Position numbers and translations under genes: made by a program | Source of the DNA: Candidatus Aenigmatarchaeota archaeon | GTDB lineage: Archaea; Aenigmatarchaeota; Aenigmatarchaeia; QMZS01 | Assembly: GCA_003663355.1 (NCBI GenBank) | Contig: QMZV01000040.1 | Location: 1 to 6,799 of the forward strand | DNA length: 6,799 bases | Reading direction: 5' to 3' | Shown: positions 5,699 through 6,799 of the stretch, piece after piece | Layout of the letters: each line of letters starts with the position of its first letter | How positions within the stretch are numbered: position 1 is the first letter of the stretch | The notes under the pieces: model-generated | Told to the model about the DNA's origin: nothing | The model's input: only the letters and a program-made list of their open reading frames with translations | Databases searched by the model: none

Positions 5699-5884
5699 TA
5701 AAATTAAATAAAATAAAATTTTTTAATTCTATTGGTTAAAGAAAGGAGAATCAATAAGTATTAGTTCTCTAATTAACTGTTGCAAAGTTAGAACAAGTGA
5801 TGAGATAGTTGAAGAGACCATTGAAATTCATATCCTTTAGGTTTGGATAGTTCATATTTAATCAAAGTAATTATAGAATTTATT
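5699..5884. other. Spacer between divergent genes, no clear gene
   Basis: This 186-base stretch separates the starts of two divergent genes. Both ends look like promoters. The middle (about 5740-5850) is noticeably less A/T-biased than other spacers here. It holds only very short frames: 30 codons on the minus strand (5729-5821) and an ATG-less frame on the plus strand ending at 5840. A GTGATGA resembling a C box occurs at 5797-5803 with no matching CTGA D box. I see no tRNA or other RNA that I can support. Confidence 0.5.
5854..5862 (+). promoter_or_regulatory. TATA-like box for the secreted GATase-like protein gene
   Basis: ATATTTAAT is centred 27 bases before the ATG at 5885, which predicts a leaderless transcript. 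No Shine-Dalgarno sequence is present between this box and the start codon, and that helps fix 5885 as the start. Confidence 0.5.
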
Positions 5885-6799
5885 ATGCAAAGAAGATTTC
5901 TTTGGCTTTTTTTATTTTTATTTATCGGTTGCGTTTTTGCAAGTCCTCAAGAGAAAATTTTGTTGGTTGAAGATGCCCATTCTGATTATAATAATTCTGT
6001 TCTTGCCCCTTATTACACCAAAACTTTAGAAACTCTTGGTTTGGATTACGATATTTGTGAGGTTAAAAATAAAGATGATGATGGACCTGGTTATAACTCA
6101 ACAGGCTCCTGTGGAAAGGATATGAAAAACTATGATATAGTTATCTGGTTTACTGGAAATGATTATGGTGATCCTTTTTATACTTTGACCCCTAATGACC
6201 AGACAAATCTTGAAACTTTTCTCAATAATGGAGGAAAATTATTCATAACAGGTCAGGATATCGGTTATGATATTGGTGCTACTGATTTCTACAAAGACTA
6301 TTTGCATGCTTATTTTTGCAAAGATAATATAGATGATTATTCTCTTGAAGGGACTCCAGGCGAACCAATAGGAGATAGTTTATTAATAAATATAGATGGC
6401 GGAGCTGGAAATCAAAAATATCCTTCGCTGATTTTTTATACGAATGGTACTAATATTTTTATAAATAATTCTTTTTATTACTCAACGACAAGTTCCAGTG
6501 GATGGTGCTGGGCTAAGACTGGTTCCTGGTATTGTGTTAAATGTGATGATGGGACTTATGTGTATTCACGTTCATCATTTCCACTACCAGGAGCAATAAA
6601 ACACGATTCTGGTGGTCCAAATGGTTACAAAGTTGTTTACTTTGCTTTCGGCTTTGAAGGAATTAATACTTCTGAAGACAGAGTAAAAGTGATGAATAGA
6701 ACAATCAATTATCTTGCAGGTCCAAAAACAGAAGGTACAAAAGTTTATGTGAGGAATTTGGATAACACAGGTTGGGAAGATTTGAATATTACTTGCGAC
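5885..6799 (+). CDS. Secreted protein with class I glutamine amidotransferase-like domain, 3'-truncated by window
   Basis: An open frame of 305 codons runs off the right edge with no stop. It begins with a clear signal peptide (MQRRF, then a hydrophobic core, cleavage likely at VFA|S after residue 19). Residues about 23-270 look like the class I glutamine-amidotransferase-like fold seen in extracellular, often protease-associated proteins. They show KILLVED at the first strand, YDIVIWFTG (83-91), a NGGKLFITGQDIGYDI block (about 115-130), FYKDYLHAYF (135-144), and a closing VVYFAFGFEGI (250-260). The nucleophile-elbow position reads GQDIG instead of the G-x-C-x-G of true amidotransferases, so amidotransferase activity is unlikely. 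A Trp/Cys-rich insert (GWCW...WYCVKC, 206-220) sits before the final strands. After residue about 277 a new region begins that may be a beta-sandwich. About seven sequons are present. A surface-binding or peptidase-linked role is possible; the missing C-terminus should decide. Confidence 0.8.
   Translation, partial: MQRRFLWLFLFLFIGCVFASPQEKILLVEDAHSDYNNSVLAPYYTKTLETLGLDYDICEVKNKDDDGPGYNSTGSCGKDMKNYDIVIWFTGNDYGDPFYTLTPNDQTNLETFLNNGGKLFITGQDIGYDIGATDFYKDYLHAYFCKDNIDDYSLEGTPGEPIGDSLLINIDGGAGNQKYPSLIFYTNGTNIFINNSFYYSTTSSSGWCWAKTGSWYCVKCDDGTYVYSRSSFPLPGAIKHDSGGPNGYKVVYFAFGFEGINTSEDRVKVMNRTINYLAGPKTEGTKVYVRNLDNTGWEDLNITCD

Noticed and set aside
5797..5803. C/D-box sRNA signal (GTGATGA)
   Set aside because: A C box match alone is expected by chance, and no CTGA D box follows within the usual length.
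5729..5821. 30-codon minus-strand frame (MVSSTISSLVLTLQQ...)
   Set aside because: It looks mildly amphipathic, but it is too short, has no homology I recognise and no well-placed TATA box, so it is not called as a gene.
1..6799. CRISPR array, insertion sequence, tRNA or rRNA
   Set aside because: I saw no regularly spaced repeats, no transposase-like protein, no terminal inverted repeats around a gene, and no conserved tRNA or rRNA segments on either strand.

Overview
The window looks archaeal. It is strongly AT-rich (roughly 70% A+T by eye) and no gene start has a convincing Shine-Dalgarno sequence. Most start codons instead have a TATA-like box centred about 25-28 bases upstream, which is the arrangement expected for leaderless archaeal transcripts. 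The protein families agree: a pilin with an archaeal class III signal peptide (KGQVSLEYL), two single-domain KaiC/RecA-like ATPases, and secreted or surface proteins dense in N-glycosylation sequons. The phylum cannot be fixed from this stretch. A small AT-rich euryarchaeal or DPANN-type genome would fit.

Layout. Positions 1-1041 (+) hold the C-terminal isomerase half of glucosamine-6-phosphate synthase (GlmS), cut by the window's left edge. It is followed by a tightly coupled pair on the same strand. The first (1060-1878) is a membrane-anchored exported protein with a cohesin-like beta domain. The second (1875-3089) is a heavily sequon-bearing, pilin-like protein with one N-terminal membrane segment. 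Facing them on the minus strand is a short class III pilin (3128-3532), and upstream of it on the same strand a KaiC-like ATPase (3572-4291). From a 31-base divergent promoter region, a two-TM protein with a charged helical tail (4323-4760, +) runs in the opposite direction. Its 3' end overlaps the 3' end of a second KaiC-like ATPase (4723-5388, -). Behind that ATPase lies a small charged helical protein (5474-5698, -). A 186-base spacer separates this from a secreted protein with a class I glutamine-amidotransferase-like fold (5885 to the right edge, +, incomplete).

How they may work together. GlmS makes glucosamine-6-phosphate, the entry point to UDP-GlcNAc and so to surface glycans. The next genes encode exported proteins with many N-glycosylation sequons and a pilin, so the neighbourhood has a cell-surface theme. 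The two KaiC-like ATPases flanking a small membrane protein, next to a pilin, form the most interesting cluster. Single-domain KaiC homologues include ArlH (FlaH), the archaellum ATPase regulator, so a role in regulating a pilus or sensing at the membrane is a reasonable but unproven inference.
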